64,000 bases of DNA from Quillaja saponaria (GCA_029379385.1 CM055606.1:16083142-16147141), one strand, 5' to 3'. Shown: positions 37,060 to 50,330, numbered from the stretch's first letter. The notes: generated by a model not told the origin, from the letters alone. Numbers and translations: made by a program.

Positions 37060-37483
37060 TCCATTCATGCAAATGAGAGAGAGATATTTGATGGTCAAAA
37101 AAGGGGATCTCACCTAGGCTTACATTTGTCGTTTGCTGCTCAAACGTAGGACCTTGTCTTTCTTCTGCAGGTGCTTCACCATTGTGCCAAACACATGTTT
37201 GGCAACCTCTGCTAGTTCTTTTTATGTAATGTATGATGGAACGAATGACCTTTTGATCAACTCATTGATGGCTGCATCTGTAGTTGAGAATCTTTTTTTA
37301 AAACTAATGTCCTCGTATCCTCTGATAAATTGGTAGTGGCTTTACCTTTGATGTCTTGAAAGTTAAAATTTTTGTTGTCATACTCAAATTATTTTAATGG
37401 AAATTGTTCCCACTTCCCAGGCTCAATTTGGGTAAGTTTCCTTTTTAGCCAAAATTTGTTGAAGTTCGTCACAGTTCACACTA

Positions 37484-37716
37484 AATCGCCGTCCACAAAA
37501 AACTCAACTGCAAACTTCTGAAGAAGTAAATAAAGGTTCATTTGTGAAGGATGAACGCTCTCTTCGTTAAATGCTGTGTCGTTAAGGGCCCACGATTACT
37601 TCTTTGAGGAAAGTGAGTGTTTTTAAAAGTATGTTAATCTACACATAAATCGCCATTATGTTAGGCGATTTATGGGTAGTTATTTTTACAAATAAATCGC
37701 CAATTAGTTAGCCGAT
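37484..37716. repeat. AAATCGCC motif cluster with two hairpins
   Basis: An 11-base perfect inverted repeat, CATAAATCGCC / GGCGATTTATG (37644-37654 and 37664-37674, 9-base loop), is followed by a second related hairpin, AAATCGCC / GCCGATTT (about 37690-37716), and preceded by another AAATCGCC near 37485. All lie 3' of CMT1. They may be part of an unidentified short inverted-repeat element. Confidence 0.6.
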
Positions 37717-37729
37717 TTGAAATCAAATG

Positions 37730-38440
37730 TTTACTTTATTAATGCCAAATATCTAATGACATCTGCGTATTCTTTTTTCAATTTTTTTTTACTATTAAAA
37801 AATTTTATTTTAGAATTTGTAATTCTATAATTTTCTTGTAAATAAATCTTAAACTTAAATATCATTTTCCTTTCAAGCGGATTCTTAACTTGATATTTTT
37901 CTTTAAAAAAAATAAAAATTCACCGAAGTATAATTTGAAATTGCTATATACTGATGAAAAAGATAAGGCAAAGGCACCTTTACCCAACTTGAAAATCTTA
38001 AGCACACAATGACACACCAAACATTGATGATATCATAAAATTTGAACTTCATATCTTCCTTGAACTGGTGTTAATAAACCAATAAGTTATTAGTTTTAAA
38101 TATAATAAATTATAATTTTGTTATTGTTGAATTAGAATTATTATGATATATAATTAATATAAATATTATTTATGACAAGATACATCAATCTTTAATTTTT
38201 TGAGTTTTTCATAAATATTTTATAATTTGAGTAAATTTAATCTTGTCATGTTCCATTTTACTTGTCAAAAGACAAGCCACACCTTCTTATAACGATTGAT
38301 TTAACAAAAATAAACTCAAAAAGTGCAAAGGGGGAAAACATTGCGCTAAATATTTGGCAGTGTGATTAGCCATACTAGAAGTTGGTTCGCGCCAGTTAGC
38401 ACCGGCCACTGTTTGTGAGTTACTATTTTTTCACTCTGTC
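37730..38440. other. intergenic spacer between CMT1 and WBP2-like gene
   Basis: AT-rich DNA with no exon seen. The right part becomes less AT-rich and pyrimidine-rich (TCTCCCTGTC, CCCTCTCCCTCTTC, near 38440-38500), as expected for a promoter and leader of the plus-strand gene that follows. Confidence 0.4.
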
Positions 38441-39045
38441 TCCCTGTCAATCTGGTAGTGCACAACGAAACCATCGTTCCCTCTCCCTCTTCATCCTTCT
38501 TCATCTAGAATCGGAAAGATCAAAGATTTGATTTTTCAATCTGCTTATTCGAAAAGTTCTGGTAAATCCTTAGTCCGAGTTTGTAAGCCTTATGGTGCAA
38601 GAAAATTCGTGTATGTGGTTTTGAAATTGATGGATTCCATCAATAGGTAGGTTTTAAGGTGGGGATTGTTGCGTTCAGCTAATTTTCATACCTAGGTTAA
38701 CTTTTGTATGATTGTCATGTCTTAGACTGATTGTTTTTTAATTTCTTTTTTGAATACCTATCCTTGCTTTAAGTGCGAAATTATAAATTTAAAGTTGACA
38801 ATGAGACATTTCAATTTATCTGCTTCAACCAATTGGTTTCATTGGGTTTCTGTGAGATTACTAGAAAAGTTGCTGCTTATTTTATCTGGGATTGAGTTTC
38901 AGCTGAGTGCTGTATAAAAGAGGTTTATTACTGGCTCAAAGATGATTTATCTCATTTTGGGGTTGTATTTTTGGGAATGAATTGGTCAGGATGTAGCAAT
39001 CTGTTTGTTTTGTAGATATAGAGGTTTTGGATAGACAGCAAAGAG

Positions 39046-41469
39046 ATGGCCGTGAACCCTCAACTGTTCCCCAATGGGATGCCTGTTCCTTTTGTTAATG
39101 AGATGTTTGTCTTGGCCAGAGATGTTGTTGAGTTTGAGGTTGATAAGATCCCTGGGTTCGTATCCTCCTGCTCCTCTCATGTTTATATTTTTTCCATGTG
39201 TTCTTTATATATACACATGATATCAATAATTCTTTTTTGTATGACCAGGGCTCATGAAGGTCACCTCAAAACTAAGGGAATAATCTACTTGTCAAATATA
39301 CGCATGGTCTTTGTTGCAAATAAGCCTGTCGGAGGTTTTGCTGCTTTTGATATGCCTTTGGTATGCAATATTGCTTTCTTCTTTGTTTCAAATGTGCTTG
39401 CAGGTCAACTTTTTATGGTGTAATCTACTTGGGAAATTTTTTGCCCTTTTTTAGATTTTTTTTTGTTTTTTTTTTGTTTCTTTTGTAGTGAAGAGGATAT
39501 CATGTGTGAAGCTTGATTCACAATTTTCTGAACTTTGATTAATGCAAGAGTTGGCCAATTGCAAATGCCTTATTAATGGTTTTTAATGCTTTGCTGGCAA
39601 TTAAACCCTACTTTGATAGAACCCATTAGCATGTTTGGCATTTGGTTTGTCTTATGCATAATCCTATTTTTCTGAAAGGGGTCCATCCAACTATATTATT
39701 AGGTTGTAGATCTGATTCAGAGGGTTTTCGAGGAGTGTCTTTCGTCATCTTTTCTTCATTGAAGCTTGGGATAAAGTTTGAATGATCAATATGCTATAAC
39801 TAGTTGGGAGGACATGTATGACAGCACTGGAAGATGGAAGTTCGGGGTTGTCTACATTGAATTTCAGCTTATGTGATGTGGAGTGTCTCGTAAGCATCCC
39901 TATATATAGGTGTTTCAGGTTAGTTTAATGTGTATAGATTGGGATAAATTAGTGGCTGTTAGGATGAGGTCTTGAGATCTAAAGCTCATGTTAAAGGCAT
40001 GAAATTCTCGGATTAATACAGTTGTGTAGCAGGATTTCTAGGTAGATTTGATTTGCAGTTTTGAGGCTATAGGAATTACGTTTTATTTTGAAAATAGTTG
40101 TAAAATGAGTGGATTTGTTTATTATAAGCATATAAAAATGTGAAAGAGATACTAATTAAAAAAGGAAAGAAATATGGAGTCTTACCTTGGTAGTTTAAGT
40201 AGTCATATCTCTGAGGCACCCTTGACTATGATTTCAGATATCTAAAGGTAAGGATGGAGCAGTTCCAATCTAGCCTAAATAAGAAACGAAGATTTATAAA
40301 GCTTTATATTAAGTATTGAATATCCAAAGGTGCCAGCTGCCAGGCAAGCACCAATAACTTCAGATCATAGTTATAAGACACTGCTTACCTTCTCTTCATA
40401 CCTCATAGTAGTGGCATGCATATAATCATTATTACATGCTTCAGTAAGAAAATTAGCAACCTTTAAATTCTCGTTGTGTTTACTGGCTACTCAAGATGTG
40501 GTATGAAAATTTATACAATCACCTCACAAATATGCAATGTATCATTTGGTTCGTCTATAGTCTCTCTGGAGCTACTTATAGGATTTTGTAATTGCTTATG
40601 CAAATAATGTAAAATATTTGCATAAATCTAGCTTTTTCTACTTGCTCCTGCTCCTGCTCCTGCTCCTTGTTATTGTACTTTTGAGCTTAATCACTCTTGT
40701 GCATTGATGCAGTTTTTGTCCTCAAAAGACATTCACTGCCTCTGATTTGTTTAGTTACTCAAGTTTTGCCAGTGGCTAGTGTTTGTAGATTCTATAGAGA
40801 ATTGTTCTCATAGTTTACCAAGTAAGTTACTGGTTTAAGCCATATTCTAAATACTGATGAGTCTTCTTCCATATGCAGCTTTTTGTACACGGTGAAAAAT
40901 TTAACCAACCTATATTTCATTGCAACAATATTTCTGGTCTTGTTGAGCCTGTGAGTACTTTGATGAGAGATCTCCTTTTTGGTTGATACGGTATTCTTTT
41001 GTTTAGCATTTTATCTATTTCTTTCCCCTTGCTTGACATGATTGTCTATCTAATCTATACCTCAGGTAGTCCCAGAAGACCAGCATAGGGCCCTTTATTC
41101 CACTCACTCATTTAAGATTTTGTTCAAGGAAGGGGGTTGTGGTACCTTTGTTCCGCTTTTCTTAAACTTGATTGCTTCAGTGAGACAATATAATCAACAT
41201 TCTAATTTGGCGGCACAGCCTCACGTGGATCCTCTACAAGCAGCGCAGACTCCTGTTGATGAAATTATGAGACATGCGTAAGTGATCTGGTTTGTCATCT
41301 TGATTGTTTAGTGTCTACCCCCCTAGGCTTGTTACTGAAAGTCATTTCTCCATTTTACAGGTATGTTGATCCTAACGATCCCACAAAAATCTTTCTGCAA
41401 CAACCCACTCCAGAGTCTCAACTCAGGCGCCGAACATATCAGTCCCAGCCAGTGGAACACTCCCACTAA
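39046..41469 (+). CDS. GRAM-domain WBP2-like protein (At5g11680 type), 204 aa
   Basis: Small conserved plant protein related to WW-domain-binding protein 2. Its function is not established; the GRAM-like fold suggests lipid or protein binding. Five coding exons with exact phase: 39046-39155, 39249-39360, 40879-40950, 41066-41277, 41361-41469. The start MAVNPQLFPNGMPVPFVNEM is nearly identical to the family start. The domain continues with ARDVVEFEVDKIPG, KGIIYLSNIRMVFVANKP, EKFNQPIFHCNNISGLVEPV, STHSFKILFKEGGCGTFVPL and the C-terminal YVDPNDPTKIFLQQP. The length matches Arabidopsis (~207 aa). An acceptor at 39014-39015, 30 bases before the ATG, implies a 5'-UTR intron, with a donor possibly near 38562. 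The gene converges on the RAD52-like gene downstream. Confidence 0.92.
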
Positions 41470-42431
41470 ATATTGTATATCTAATACAAATTACATGATA
41501 CCACAAATTATGCTATTCCCTGCTTTGCTCTTGCTTGTACCAACATTTACCAGTGAAGCATAACAGTATATACAGCCAAGTTTGTTATTTATTTATTTTT
41601 TTTTTCTTTGAGAAGAATTACACTACTCTGCCACTGGTGCACACCGTTTTTCTGCTTAGGATTTGTTTCGACAGGATATTGCAATTTATGGAGACAAGAT
41701 CTTCCTACACTGAGTTGTGTCCTTTTCCTACCACCCTTTAGTACCATTTCATTGCAAAATATTTGCTGTGCTGTATTATAATATAAGGTGGGAAGCCTTG
41801 AAATATAATAAGCTCCTGCATAGTTTTGTTGCTGCTACATTTGGTCCACCGTTTCGTTCATCATTAGATGGGTTCCCTCATCCTAGCTTCAATAATTAGC
41901 ATTTTCCTTCGTGTCTTTGTTCTTTTTTTTTTTTCCCCATGAATTGCTTTACTTGGCAATTTACTTTCCATATAAACGTGCAAATGAAGGAAAAATTAAG
42001 AATATAATTTAAACAATAAAACTCAAGCTGTAGCTAATAACTAATATTGATGACAGAAAAAACTTGATTACTTAATATCATATACTTCTATGGAAAACAA
42101 AATATCAGAAAGAATCATAATAGGCAAATTCTCACACTTTTAATGCTAGGATGCAGACACTGCAATGCAGAGAAACTGCATTCTTATTTCTTTTTATTCA
42201 TTCATGAGAAGACTTTTCAAGCATGGTTTTCTAGTTTCACTTTAAAGACACTTTTTAGCTACTCAATTAAACGTGATACAGACAGACGAATAGGCACTCA
42301 GTATTCCCTGAGTCCAACTCTAAAACTAGTCGAGGACCACTTCTCATCATTCTATATTCAGCATTTACAACAACAGCATGGGCGATAATAGTAACACTCA
42401 ACTCTTACCAAACTCTGCAACTCCCTTCTAT
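41470..42431. other. 3' flanks of convergent WBP2-like and RAD52-like genes
   Basis: Contains the 3' UTR of the plus-strand gene (likely to about 41900) and, from the other side, that of the minus-strand gene. Short frames here have no motifs. Confidence 0.45.
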
Positions 42432-45400
42432 CTAATCTTCATGATAAAGATACAAACCAAGTCCAAAACGAGCACATGCATTGCAAAAAGCTATTTCCTC
42501 TGCTGCTGAAACCGGATCTGCAGTGTGGCCATCACTAGGTGACACTGTCCCAGTGGATTCACGGTGTGCCTGTTACACAATGTTTCACATGAAGAAATAT
42601 ATCAAACTATATTCTTGACTATAATCACACAACCACACGCACACGCACATGCACATGCATTGAGGGCAACTTAAAAACAACTCAAATGTTACGAAGCTTC
42701 TAACTCGAATATGATTAAACAACATGGGGATTACTGCTTCTCCCTGTTCTAGAAACATGTATACTGTAATCTAAAATTATTTAAGAAGCTTTGATAACAC
42801 TACTTGGAAATTGAGGTACAAGCAGCCAATGGAAAAGTAACAACATTGTTACACTTCAATTTAGCAACAAAAGATCAATACAATTTAATTCCTTCCATTG
42901 TCAGCACAAATCATACTGAATATTGATTTCAAAAAACACCATAATGTATCCATACCGAATATTGATTTTAAAATGCAACACCATATTGGATTCTCCTTCA
43001 AAGAAATACTGAACATTGATTTCAAAACAAAAGAAAAGAAAAGGAAAAAGGAAGATGAAGCATCTGCATTGCTCCCTAGCACGATTACATCTAAATTGCT
43101 ATCAGACCACCCAAATGCTGAACTCCAGAATTGATGAAAAGTCAGTCACAGCATCTTCTACAGTAAATGACAAAAATATTTTTCTAAAAGAAAGACTGCA
43201 AAAGCTGAGTTGCTAACTATAATGCCTTCATAACATCAAGTTCCATGTTTTCCTTACTACTTTTTGCATCAGTGCACTCCGTAAACATCCATAAAAAGAT
43301 TAACTATTTACCCATACCAGACATCTTACTGATACTTCTAAAAAAGAACCAAACCCCACCTCCCAAGAAGCTCCAAAGTCCAAATTATTTGTCTATCATC
43401 GAGAGAAAACTAGTCCTAGACTTTGCTAATTTTAAGGTTAGAAGTTAGAACTTCAATCTAAGGAAGAAAAAGGAAAAGAGGATATCCAGTGTGCCTAAGT
43501 AGAAAACATATATTTTTGTTTTTTTAAAACCCTATTCAAATGACATGAGATTACTTTAGTTTCTAACTTGATTATAAAAGGATAGAGGGTACAGCATCCA
43601 AACGATTTCATTACTGTATTTACAGAAAAAAATAAAAAAATTACCAGCTGTAACTTGAAAATTGGAGATCTCAAAGCACAGAGTTGCTTTTCAAACAAAC
43701 ATACAAAACAAATAAACAGAAGTCTCATTTAGTATGTCCCGGCATATCAGCCAAGAGATAATGCAATATTTTGTTACTTCTGGGAATGGACAGAAAACAA
43801 GGCAACAGTACAAATAGGTCAAGGTTAAGATTTTATTTCTTATGACCATAGGACCATTGAAGGTTTCCAATGCTACCACAAGCAGAATCATCACCACTTC
43901 AAGGTAAGATGTATTTTTTTTTTCCTTTTTTATAACGAACTAAGATAAGAAATTTTACATTACGCATAGAGAGAGAGCAGTTCCAGCAATTTCTAGAAAT
44001 AAAATGCACTTATTTCTGTGACCATAGAACCAGTATAAGTTTTCAACGGTACAACAAACTAAATCATTATCAGTTTCAACGTAAGATGTAGCTTTTTTAT
44101 ATAAGGAACTAAGATAACATTGTATATCTCTTGTGTAATTGGGTTTGCCCCCTTTGGCGGATTTTTTAGGGAACTTTTAATTATAGAAAAGAGAAAGTTG
44201 TAAACTGCTTTAAAATTCACGGAACATTTACTGTGTCTAAATCATGCTAAATTCACTGAACACATACAAAGGCTCAATGGGTTAAATGGAAAATTCATAA
44301 GTCAAATCACAATGTAGAGTCCAGAGCCATACCTCTCCATCAGAACCTCGGATAGTAAGACGGTATATCCACAGTTACACTTCCATTGTCAGAGAATATG
44401 ACATCCCGTATTTCTCCACACCATCCTGCAAATTTAGTAAATAAATGTTGAAATCAAGCTGATAAATATCAATTTGTAATTGAGGCTTGGCCTGAATGGT
44501 TGCGGTAATCTAGGTTTGAGTTGGTCGCAGTAATGTTTCCCCTCCCCTGTCTGTTTATCATATCATTTGGCAAAAGAGGAATGACAAGAAAATAAATCTG
44601 AATCAGCTTATCTAAAAGACTCTTGAAAACATTTAAGCTCAAACAGGTTTACGTAGAGAAGAAGGCCACTAGTTCATTGTTGCAAGTGCTTACATCTAAA
44701 TGTCTTTAATAGTTAACACTATTGTTAGGCCACAGGAAAGCAGCATTTCATGGTCATGAATGTACTTAAGAAATGACCTGAAATTTTCCTTCCTGAAAGG
44801 TAAATAATATTGTAAACCCATGGAACACCATTTCACTGTTAAGTGATTATGACTTGTTCTCTAGATCATTACAATAAATACTAGAAATCTAGAATATCCA
44901 AAGAAATGAAATAATGGGATATCCAATATCATAAGCAAGTTTGATTGAAATTCATATGTTTCTCTGATTTTATATCTGACCAAAATGTATACAGTTTCTT
45001 GCTTATTTGAAGAATGTACTTCTACTTATTTCAAAATAATAAATTTCCAAAATGAGTACTCCCTCTGTACAAAAATGATTGTCCACTTCCAACAGTGTAT
45101 ACTTATTAAAATTAGTTTCCAATAAAACCTTTAAAGAATTACATATTTACTCCATATTCAAAGAGGACAATTATTTTTAGACATGGGGAGTAATTTTTAT
45201 AGAAATGCACCAACCACAGGAGAAAAGGAATCTATATAGAAGATGAAAAGAAAAGATATAATGGACGACCACATTCAAACATGGCCAGGAGAAAAAAGAG
45301 GGAGGTGTTATCCTTACAGATCTAAAATCTAAATGGTATTTTCCTTCCAAATACAAAGAACATGAATAAGGATCGAGAAACAATAAGTTCTTTCTTGTCT

Positions 45401-46516
45401 ACACAGTTAGTCCCTCAACATATTTGGACATACAGGATAACCAATAAACAAAAAAGATTTGGACATACAGGATAGCCAATAAACAAAATCATTTTTCCCT
45501 CAATTATATTTGGCTATCCTTTAGTCCAAGCAATAACTACTTTAGACTTATTGTATATCTACATAAAATCAATATGCATAAAAGTAAAAAAGAGATGAAT
45601 TAAACAAGAAAACTGGTATACATTCATTGAAGAATGTCCAGTAATATAGATGAATTAAACAAGAAAACTATTATACATACTTTGAAGATTATCCAATAAT
45701 ATAACACTCCTAAAACTAAGGTCCCCATGTTAGAAGTCAAAATTACTGAGTTGAAGCCAAAAGCCCAAGAAACTACAAAATTTCATCTTTTTCAATCCAT
45801 GCCTCCCTATAACTCCACCAAACATACTCCAAGATATTGAAACTACAGATCCACTTTCAGTATTCTACATCTGCTTGAAAAAAAAAACGTAAAATACTAT
45901 AGTACCAGCATAGCACACGCAATAAATAGGAAATAGATAATCCAATGTACCTGGAGCATAGAAGCTCAACATCCGATTGGCATGATACCTGTTCATTGAA
46001 ATACCCATAAGGTCATCAATCACTTGACAATTAAACCCCTTTTTTTCCCTTTCTTTGGTGGGTGAAGTATACATAGTATATACAAAATGCAGTACTAAAA
46101 AATCAAGGAAAATTATATAATTAGAAACCACCATACCAGGGGATCAAAGTAGTGGTGGAATGATCTACTTGAGCTTGGGTTTTGATGATCTTATCAGGGA
46201 TTCTCTTGTTGAGGTCTCGGAGTATCTCAGATAGAGGACGATTAATGCAAGTTGTAGAAGCAAACGACTTGTCCAACGGCACCACATAGTTCGAATTGGG
46301 TACCCCTACCTTCTTCCCATCATCCAGAGCACAAACGATTGAAAGTGAACCAGGATCCCTTCCCAAGTTCTTTCCCTGCGCCCTAAACCCAAATCCTATT
46401 CCATTACCAGCAGCCTGAATCTCATTCAAAGTTTTGAAATTGCTTGAGGTAAACGAAGAGGGCAAAACAGATTTTGAAAGCATTGGATTCGAACAAGGCG
46501 CAACTGAAAAAGCCAT
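42432..46516 (-). CDS. RAD52-2: chloroplast RAD52-like protein (RAD52-2/ODB2), with one frameshift
   Basis: Plant organellar RAD52-like single-stranded-DNA-binding and annealing protein (At5g47870 type), acting in plastid DNA recombination and repair. Four exons: 46516-46137, 45988-45951, 44425-44333 and 42569-42432. Exon 1 gives a Ser-rich transit peptide (MAFSVAPCSNPMLSKS...) and VPNSNYVVPLDKS, LSEILRDLNKRIPDKII. Exon 2 encodes YHANRMLSFYAPG, exon 3 WCGEIRDVIFSDNGSVTV, and exon 4 AHRESTGTVSPSDGH, AEEIAFCNACARFGLGLYLY and the stop. Exon 3 has one base too many (plus strand about 44361-44371, GGTATATCCAC where a TATAC-type word is expected). This changes VTVVYRL... to VTVDIPSYYP and a stop within the exon. 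Without that base the phases of all four exons close exactly (215 aa). Real loss or base error are both possible. Confidence 0.85.
43835..44120. repeat. diverged two-copy repeat, period ~174
   Basis: Two similar blocks in a RAD52-2 intron share 'accatag.acca.t', 'ttcaa.ggtaagatgta' and 'aacgaactaagataa'-like words (about 43845-43950 and 44018-44118). This is an old duplication. Confidence 0.45.
45422..45490. repeat. tandem repeat, period 35
   Basis: ATTTGGACATACAGGATA followed by CCAATAAACAAAA occurs at 45422 and 45457 with one or two differences. It lies in a RAD52-2 intron. Confidence 0.8.
45594..45705. repeat. tandem repeat, period 55
   Basis: GATGAATTAAACAAGAAAAC starts at 45594 and again at 45649, followed by similar 'ttatacat...gaagatt.tccaataatata' text. 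It lies in the same RAD52-2 intron as the period-35 repeat. Confidence 0.75.
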
Positions 46517-46519
46517 CTA

Positions 46520-47900
46520 GCCGACGACCTTAACCTGTCACCCCAATCGGAGAAAAAGTAAACCGGCGCAGGATTCGATACTTAGATCACCCTGACGGTC
46601 TGGGATGGGCTGCACAGTGCGACTTTGACTAAAATTCGCGAACTCGGAAATTGCAGCTCGCGCTTGTTCTCTTAATCACTTCCACTGCTCCTTGTTGAAG
46701 GTGATCGAGGCAGGCAACCGCCAGAGACGAGAGAGCGAAAGAGGAAGTAGCTGAGAAAATGTGTGGACTCTGCCTTCTTCTATCACTGCCCGGCTGCCTT
46801 AATGGTCAAATGGTGTGAGTCTGACTGTCTGCTTTGGTTGTTGGGCTAACGTCACGTCCCACTTGTTGGGGTTGGTATGCGGTCAGCTTTTGATGGCTTA
46901 GATTGTGGGCTTTTCTTTGTTTATTTTGGTCCAGTCCGGCGTTACAACCAGAAATATACTCATTATAAATTTATTTATATACAACTAATAATAAAACAAT
47001 ATTATACAAATCAGCTAACGAATTTATAAATTAAAATTGTAAAAATTTAAACTTAATTCGTTTTATTCAATAAATTCAAAATAAAGTTAATAAACTATTA
47101 ATTAATTAGCTCAACTTATTCCTATCTATAGTTTTCTGTATTTTTTACTTTTTAATATTTTTTTGTCTTATTATTTTTTTTTACTTTTTTATGGTCTTTG
47201 TAAAGATATTCGAGCCCTGGGATGGATGGAGGGGTTTAGAATTGTCCATCCCAGATCTTCAACACAATTTCGAGTCTTTGAGTTCTCACATTAGGAGGAA
47301 GAATGATCTTGACCTCTCTTATCTCTTGGAATTGAAAGAACAATGTCTTTTTATAATTTTTACTACCAAAAAAAATAATTATCTGAACCATCAATAAAAA
47401 ACCACATATTTCCACCTCACTTATTGTTTTGTAATTAACTTAGCTCATGCTACATGCATGGTAACAACATGAAAAACAAACTAAAGGGTCCTTGAATTTG
47501 TGTTCATAATTTGCTCCGTGTGTACGTAGTATTTAATGCCCTTGATTTTTTTTAAAATTGGTGTTTGTCCATCAATTTACCATGGCTTGTCTTTTCTTTC
47601 AAACAATCCAAAATAGTTTTTCTATTTCGAGGAAGTCTCAATGGTACAGTTGAAATTTCAAAAAAGAAAACACTAGATGCCACTAATTACAGAGCTGTAC
47701 TCTTTCAATGGTGCAATGAAATAACTAGGGAAACATGCCATCGCGAAGGGCACAGGTCATATGTTAAAAGCTACATTCACTTCACACATAAAAGGTCAAA
47801 CTGAATCAGCAAAAAAACCTTCGTCTTGCTAAAAGAATCAGCAATATACAACTAGCTACAAGATTCTCCAAAGGAAGATATACAAAACCCAGTTGGTGAT
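46520..47900. other. RAD52-2 promoter and intergenic spacer
   Basis: The first ~300 bases (46520-46830) are less AT-rich and should hold the RAD52-2 5' UTR and promoter. The rest is AT-rich, with no supported exon or RNA gene. Confidence 0.4.
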
Positions 47901-48636
47901 TGTTCACCTCTTTCTTTGGGTTCTTTTCTGAGGCAGTTTTCTATTTTATTGACTCTGTAAATGAGGCTTCTGGTATTGATCATTCGAATATACATTGCTG
48001 GGAACAATAGCTTCCATTTGAGAGCAATCTGACTATTGTTTTCTCAAGTTGTCTAGCTCCAGGGCCAGGCCTCAAGACATCAGCATCTCCCCAAATTGAA
48101 CAAGTGTCTTTCCAGGCTCCCCTAAGCACCATCCACCAGGCACCACTTTTCCAGGACTTCGACTCAAAATTTCTCTGTCAATGCGATCAAGAACTGGATT
48201 GTTTGACCAGAATTGTCTAGCAAATGCAGCTCCACTATGAGTGATAGTATCAAAATCATTACAAGTAAGTGGACAAGGTTCATCTTTGGAAGGTTCGTAA
48301 AAGGGAGCATGCAGTAGGTTGTGCTTTATGATTGTCCTGTTGAACTGCCGAGTTACATAGAACAGCTGGAAAATAGTTGGAAGGGGATGCAAGTGTATTG
48401 GAAAAATACATCAGTAAAGTCCTCGGGAGGTTATGTCCATGTGCCCTGCACAGCATTCAAGGTATAATGGGTAAACAATACCCCCTTGTGGTCCATTGCT
48501 TGAAAAGCACATCATTACATAAGCTACCACTTAAATGATAAATAAAATACAGAGAAGTAGCGTTCAAAATGTGCTGTAGTTTGCCTCTCTGTGCAGGCTT
48601 AACTCTTAAACATATCCTCTTGCTACTGCAATATAA

Positions 48637-48800
48637 ACATTCTAACGGGTTGCTCTTCCTTTCTCTAATCCTCTTCCTGCTCCTATAGAAACATTCTAAC
48701 GGGTTGCTCTTCCTTTCTCTAATCCTCTTCCTGCTCCTATAGAAACATATCCTATTGCTACTGCAATATAAACATTCTAAAGGGTTGCTCTTCCTGCTCC
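48637..48800. repeat. nested tandem repeat, period 54
   Basis: ACATTCTAACGGGTTGCTCT followed by TCCTTTCTCTAATCCTCTTC starts at 48637 and 48691 (period 54). A third, shortened copy starts at about 48772 and is preceded by a repeat of 'catatcct.ttgctactgcaatataa' from 48611. It lies in the GT14 pseudogene intron. Confidence 0.85.
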
Positions 48801-49676
48801 TATAAAGGAGGACGAGGCACTGGAGGGGCAGGAATGAAGAAGCTTTGGCATCAAAAAATGATATTGGACAATTCCAGAACTAGTTTCCAACCAAAGAGAT
48901 CAACCCATCTCGCTATCTTCCTACCAAAAACCCTAAAAACGAATCAATTTCACCAATTATAAGGATAAAAAGCCATGACTCAAGATAAAAAGTCAAAGAA
49001 CCTTTTCTAAAGGCTTCATGCAGCCATGATCTTGAGTTCGTTTGTTGCCATCAGATTTGCAGCAACTCAATAGCCACCAATAAATGAATATTTAATCTTT
49101 CACTCCCGTTCTACGTAATGGAGTTATGATGTGTACATTGCTTCGATGTTGCCAACTGGCAAACATAACAAATATAACAATTATAGGTCCAAAAGATCAC
49201 TAGATCATTTCAAATCAACATGATCTAGATTTTCCTGACAACATGGGTATTAGCAATACCTAAAAGTAGGAAATCTTAGTTAGATATCCTGGATTCTTCA
49301 AAGATTCTTCTCAAAATATTATTGATGCACGCCTACCACAGCTTCCAATTTCCATGATCAAATTGAGGATATTGTGGACACCAACATTGTTTCAAACTCA
49401 TAGTGACATTTACTTATTTGGTGAAATGGAAGAATCTACCATGTGCAGATTGCATCTTGATTTCTAATTAATAATTTCAAAGACCTGGATGTGATCTACA
49501 TGAGAAAACCACTCATTTAGCCAGCCAAGGAGATATGAAGCAAGCACTATACCATGAAGCTTCGGTAAGATAATGGAATAAAAAGACAACAACAATCTAA
49601 TGTCATTAGTGAGTACTAACAACTTCATACAAATACCGTAGGTCCTTCCATATATCTGTAAATAGTTAACATAATA

Positions 49677-49850
49677 ACATTCTGAAACTAAATTTCTTTT
49701 CTCTTGTCACTGAGTGCACTTCGATATTGCCTGAACCGCTAACGATGCAAAAAATGAAACAACACATTCTGAAACTAAATTTCTTTTCTCTTGTCACCGA
49801 GTGCACTTCGATATTGCCTGAATCACTAACAATGCAAAAAATGAAACAAC
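49677..49850. repeat. 87-bp tandem duplication
   Basis: ACATTCTGAAACTAAATTTC starts at 49677 and 49764. The two 87-base units differ at about four positions. The unit is a multiple of three without stops on the minus strand, which makes a repetitive open frame that is not a gene. Confidence 0.9.
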
Positions 49851-50263
49851 ACGTAATGGCTTCGGAATTTAATTTCGAAACTACTCTCACAAAACTAACA
49901 CTGGGATTTTAACTAAATTGGAGATTATATATGGTTTGTTTTGAACTCTTTGCTAATGGACTAGAGCATGCAAGATGCAAGTGGCATCAGCACATAGTTG
50001 AGTACCAAAATAATAGGACTCTTCAACTCCAGATTACAGCAGCAATATGTATGCTGAAGTTATGCTAATTTTACAACCTTATTACCAAAATCTTCCATAT
50101 AAAGATTCATTCTGGCCCATTTCACTACCAAATATAATAGCAACTACCATTTTCAGTACACTCCGTGCAACAATTTTTGCTGCCTGGATCATTGACAAAC
50201 AAACGACCTTGACTGTAACAGCTAAGCAACTCAATGTTTAATAGTGGAAATTGTAACACCTAA

Positions 50264-50330
50264 GTATTATACAACCACCTAGACTTGTAGTTGTATGTAT
50301 TATACAACCACCTAGACTTGTAGTTGTATC
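50264..50330. repeat. 33-bp perfect tandem repeat
   Basis: GTATTATACAACCACCTAGA followed by CTTGTAGTTGTAT occurs at 50264 and 50297 without differences, in a GT14 pseudogene intron. Confidence 0.9.

Noticed and set aside
49666..49890. A small repeated protein with CCFIFCIVS units
   Set aside because: The repetition is explained by the 87-base tandem duplication, whose length is a multiple of three. There is no gene evidence.
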